A stretch of 15,446 nt of DNA from DASUFH01 sp036274645 (GTDB lineage: Bacteria; Acidobacteriota; Terriglobia; 20CM-2-55-15): contig DASUFH010000462.1 in assembly GCA_036274645.1 (NCBI GenBank), positions 1-15,446 of the forward strand, given 5' to 3'. Below the pieces are notes generated by a model. It searched no databases and had not been told where the DNA came from. It was given only the letters and a program-made list of their open reading frames with translations. Below are positions 13,174 through 15,446 of the stretch, in pieces. The position numbers and the translations under genes are program-made. Numbering within the stretch: position 1 is the stretch's first letter; every line of letters begins with the position of its first letter.

Positions 13174-13582
13174 CGTCAAGAGGCTCGCGACCCGCAAACC
13201 CCGTCTCAATATCGTGCCAGTAGCCGATACTGTTCTCCCCCAGCCGCCAGCACAGATACACGACTCTCCCCTGCCGCAAATAGGGAAAGTCGCAGAGTCC
13301 CTGATCGATGTCCTTCAGCAGGACCCCCAGGTCCTTGACCTGACGCAACAGCAGCAACAACTGGGAGACCGCCGCCACGTACTGCGGGCCGTAGGGCGTA
13401 AAGCCGTCGAATTGAGCCTTGTCACGCGCCTTCTGGACCTCCGGATTGAGGTCCTTGATGCGAGTCCACTCCTCCCCGGCCTCTCCGAGAATCGACCGGA
13501 GAGTGGGAATGAGCCGGTTGGCCTCCTCCAGAGTAAAGGTGCGTTCCTCTTCCATATCAATCCAGGCAGTTTTAGCCTGCAA
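13160..13582 (-). CDS. DUF2203 family protein of unknown function
   Basis: 140 aa. Recognisable as DUF2203 by FTLEEANRLIPTLRSIL near the N-terminus, then a helical stretch with a hydrophobic VSQLLLLLRQVKDLGVLLKD, and the conserved end GLCDFPYLRQGRVVYLCWRLGE...GYWHDIETGFAGREPL. No catalytic function is known to me. The TTG at 13582 has GGAGG six bases upstream and is preferred; an ATG at 13555 (131 aa) is the alternative. It starts 30 nt after the trxB stop, so the two are likely co-transcribed. The last residues (ETDR and stop) are encoded by the 13-bp tandem repeat. Confidence 0.85.
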   Translation of the reverse strand: MQAKTAWIDMEEERTFTLEEANRLIPTLRSILGEAGEEWTRIKDLNPEVQKARDKAQFDGFTPYGPQYVAAVSQLLLLLRQVKDLGVLLKDIDQGLCDFPYLRQGRVVYLCWRLGENSIGYWHDIETGFAGREPLDETDR

Positions 13583-13612
13583 GGCAATCCTCCGCGCGGC
13601 TTCAGGCCCTGG

Positions 13613-14536
13613 TTAGTGCGACAGCCAGCGCTCCGCTTCAATGGCCGCCATACAGCCGGTTCCGGCGGCCGTGATCGCCTGACGGTACACGGAATCCTGG
13701 ACGTCACCGCAGGCGAACACTCCGGCGACATTGGTCCGGGTGGAGTTGCCTGGCGTCTTGATGTATCCCTTGCTGTCGAGTTCGACCTGGCCTCGAAAGA
13801 TCTCCGTGTTGGGATTGTGGCCGATGGCGACAAAAAGTCCCTCGACGTCGAGCGTGGAGATCTGCCCGGACTTTACATTCTTGAGTTTCAAACCCGTCAG
13901 GCCGTCCTTTTCCCGGGATCCGAGCACCTCGTCGACAACGGTGTCCCAGATGAATTTGATTTTCGGATTGGCCAGCGCCCGGTCCTGCATGATCTTGGAT
14001 GCCCGCAGGCTGTCCCGACGGTGGATGACGTAGGCTTCCGTGGCGAACTTGGTCAGGAACGTCGCTTCTTCCATGGCGGAATCGCCTCCGCCGACCACGG
14101 CGATCCGCTTCCCGCGGTAGAAAAAGCCGTCGCAGGTCGCGCAGGTGGATACGCCATGCCCCATGAGACGCGACTCCGATTCGATGCCGATCAGTTTCGC
14201 GGACGAACCGGTCGAAATGATGACTGTTTTTGCCTGGACCTCTTCATCGCCATACCAGACGCGAAACGGACGCGAGGAGAAATCGACCTTGTGGACGAAC
14301 CCATTCACGATATGGGCGCCGAACCGCTGCGCCTGTTTGCGCATTTCCTCCATGAGGTCGGGCCCCTGGATCCCTTCAGAAAACCCGGGGAAGTTCTCCA
14401 CCGCGGTAGTCAGAGTCAACTGCCCGCCCGGCTCCTTCCCCTCGATCATGAAAGGCTCCAGATTGGCCCGCGCGCTGTAGATGGCTGCGGTCAGGCCCGC
14501 CGGACCCGACCCGATAATCACGACATTACGTATCAA
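13613..14536 (-). CDS. trxB: Thioredoxin reductase TrxB
   Basis: Cytoplasmic FAD enzyme that reduces thioredoxin with NADPH. 307 aa from the TTG at 14536, which has AAGGAG nine bases upstream; the TTG at 14545 touches the Shine-Dalgarno sequence and is unlikely. Motifs (307-aa numbering): FAD site GSGPAGLTAA (9-18), GGQLTLTTAVENFPG (37-51), redox-active CATC (132-135), NADPH site GGGDSAMEEA (149-158) followed by HRRDSLRAS (172-180), and FAD-binding GDVQD (277-281). Length and motif set are standard for low-molecular-weight TrxB. First gene before DUF2203 and folB. Confidence 0.97.
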   Translation of the reverse strand: MIRNVVIIGSGPAGLTAAIYSARANLEPFMIEGKEPGGQLTLTTAVENFPGFSEGIQGPDLMEEMRKQAQRFGAHIVNGFVHKVDFSSRPFRVWYGDEEVQAKTVIISTGSSAKLIGIESESRLMGHGVSTCATCDGFFYRGKRIAVVGGGDSAMEEATFLTKFATEAYVIHRRDSLRASKIMQDRALANPKIKFIWDTVVDEVLGSREKDGLTGLKLKNVKSGQISTLDVEGLFVAIGHNPNTEIFRGQVELDSKGYIKTPGNSTRTNVAGVFACGDVQDSVYRQAITAAGTGCMAAIEAERWLSH

Positions 14537-14689
14537 TGCTGACAACTCCTTAAGACCGGATAACTGAAATACGGTAGCACGCCCGGAGAGAATTGCGCGC
14601 GGACGCGACGCCGGGGCGCGCCGGCCTCCCGGTGGGGAAGGGCCCGGGCCGGCCGGGGGAACAGACGGTTAAATTTCATCAAAACACAT

Positions 14690-14720
14690 CGGACGGCAAA
14701 CGCATGGCGTTTGCCGTCCG
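14690..14720 (-). terminator. Strong hairpin terminator of the peroxiredoxin gene
   Basis: Perfect 14-bp stem (14690-14703 pairs with 14707-14720) with a 3-nt loop atg. It lies 36 nt past the peroxiredoxin stop on the minus strand and is followed by a T-rich stretch containing TTTT. The very stable stem suits an intrinsic terminator, although the U tract is short. A GC-rich stretch (14595-14660, with ggccggcc-type palindromes) follows before trxB. Confidence 0.75.
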
Positions 14721-14755
14721 TGCTGGCGGCCTGCTCCACAACAGAAGTGGCCCGG

Positions 14756-15340
14756 CTACTTCTTGAGGTTCTCCGTTAGAGCGCCCATCACGGCGTCGCT
14801 GGACAGAAGCGTATTGTTCGTGCTTTTCCACACGATCTTGCCGGTCTGGTCGATCAGGAAGTAGGAACGCTTGGCCATATTGGGCGTCGCAGTAGTCATC
14901 ACGGCGTCGTACTGCTTGCTGATGGTCAGGTCGGCGTCACTGACAAAACCGTTCCGGGCGCCGACACTCTTCTTGAATTCGGACAGCGCGCCCGGCATGT
15001 CGCGGGAAATACCGATCATTTCGACATTAAGCGCGGTGATCTTGTCGTGGTCCTGCCCCGCGCGCGTGAACTCCTGCGTGCAACCCGGCGTAAACGCCCC
15101 GGGAAAGAACATCAGCAGGACGTTCTTCTTCCCCTTAAAATCCGCCAGATTCCTGGGACCATCCGCCGCCCGCCAGTCCCCGCCGACCAGGGCAAAATCG
15201 GGCGCCATCTCGCCGACCTTGGGCGAATTGTCGGGTCCCGCCACCAGCCCGCCCCGGCCTCCCGCCCCACCGCGGCCCTGCGCAAAAGACAGAGCGGCGG
15301 CCGCCAGAAACACCAGAAGAATCGACATCCCTCGTTTCAT
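14756..15340 (-). CDS. Exported one-cysteine peroxiredoxin (AhpC/TSA, Bcp-like)
   Basis: Thiol peroxidase that reduces peroxides. Start is the ATG at 15340 (194 aa), with GAGGAGAG about seven bases upstream; it opens with a signal peptide (MKRGMSILLVFLAAAALSFAQG). A Gly/Arg-rich linker (about 22-36) leads into the thioredoxin fold: PKVGEMAPDFAL (40-51), the peroxidatic site PGAFTPGC with Cys87, and MIGISRD (108-114). Cys87 is the only cysteine in the protein, so there is no resolving cysteine and it must use an outside thiol. Predicted location is periplasmic or extracytoplasmic. A hairpin terminator follows. Upstream only 106 nt remain in the window. Confidence 0.92.
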   Translation of the reverse strand: MKRGMSILLVFLAAAALSFAQGRGGAGGRGGLVAGPDNSPKVGEMAPDFALVGGDWRAADGPRNLADFKGKKNVLLMFFPGAFTPGCTQEFTRAGQDHDKITALNVEMIGISRDMPGALSEFKKSVGARNGFVSDADLTISKQYDAVMTTATPNMAKRSYFLIDQTGKIVWKSTNNTLLSSDAVMGALTENLKK

Positions 15341-15446
15341 GCTGAATCTCTCCTCGCCTCCAGATTTGCCAGCCGTTCTAATTGCCACAGGTAGGTGGAG
15401 TCGCGCAAGGCGAAAAGGAGGAATAAAAAAAGGGGCCCCCCCCCGG

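Noticed and set aside
12620..14542. 640-codon open frame on the plus strand
   Set aside because: It runs antisense across folB, DUF2203 and trxB, all of which have clear family motifs. Its residues look like shadow coding of GC-rich DNA.

Overview
The window is GC-rich bacterial DNA that is almost fully coding. It carries 14 supported protein genes, one TPP riboswitch, several intergenic hairpins and repeats, and no RNA genes, CRISPR array or recognisable transposase. The gene mix best fits Acidobacteriota: an exported PQQ dehydrogenase with Gly/Arg-rich tracts, a Tes-like radical SAM protein, a DUF2203 protein, and a stand-alone YjbQ beside ErpA. That is inference from gene content, not a marker-gene placement. 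Shine-Dalgarno motifs are clear, and four genes appear to start with TTG.

Layout. (1) 181-1998, minus: secreted PQQ-dependent dehydrogenase with a lanthanide-type Asp-Trp-Asp motif. (2) 2084-2375: a long inverted repeat (arms about 104-111 nt) built from degenerate heptamers. (3) 2482-6394, plus: a tightly overlapping sugar-type ABC importer operon in the order ATPase, binding protein, MalF-type permease, MalG-type permease. (4) 6395-6577: a convergent intergenic gap with four degenerate ~31-bp tandem units and a small palindrome that recurs elsewhere. (5) 9341-6578, minus: yjbQ-erpA-thiC, with a TPP riboswitch between erpA and thiC whose last stem abuts the thiC start codon. (6) 9504-10010, plus: a membrane-anchored MIP18-domain protein, divergent from yjbQ. 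(7) 10011-10316: a second heptamer-built inverted repeat, another copy of the small palindrome, and a strong bidirectional terminator. (8) 12474-10336, minus: a 712-residue radical SAM protein resembling tetraether/membrane-spanning lipid synthases. (9) 14536-12746, minus: trxB, DUF2203 and folB, with a 13-bp tandem repeat between the last two. (10) 15340-14756, minus: an exported one-cysteine peroxiredoxin ending in a strong hairpin terminator.

How the genes may fit together. ErpA, the MIP18 protein, ThiC and the radical SAM protein all concern Fe-S clusters. ErpA could supply ThiC, which uses a 4Fe-4S cluster. YjbQ is linked in other bacteria to thiamine-phosphate synthase activity, so yjbQ-erpA-thiC reads as a thiamine plus Fe-S delivery unit under TPP feedback. 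TrxB and the peroxiredoxin suggest a redox-defence neighbourhood, but they act on different sides of the membrane. The most interesting items are the Tes-like radical SAM protein, the two heptamer-structured inverted repeats, and the mid-operon riboswitch.
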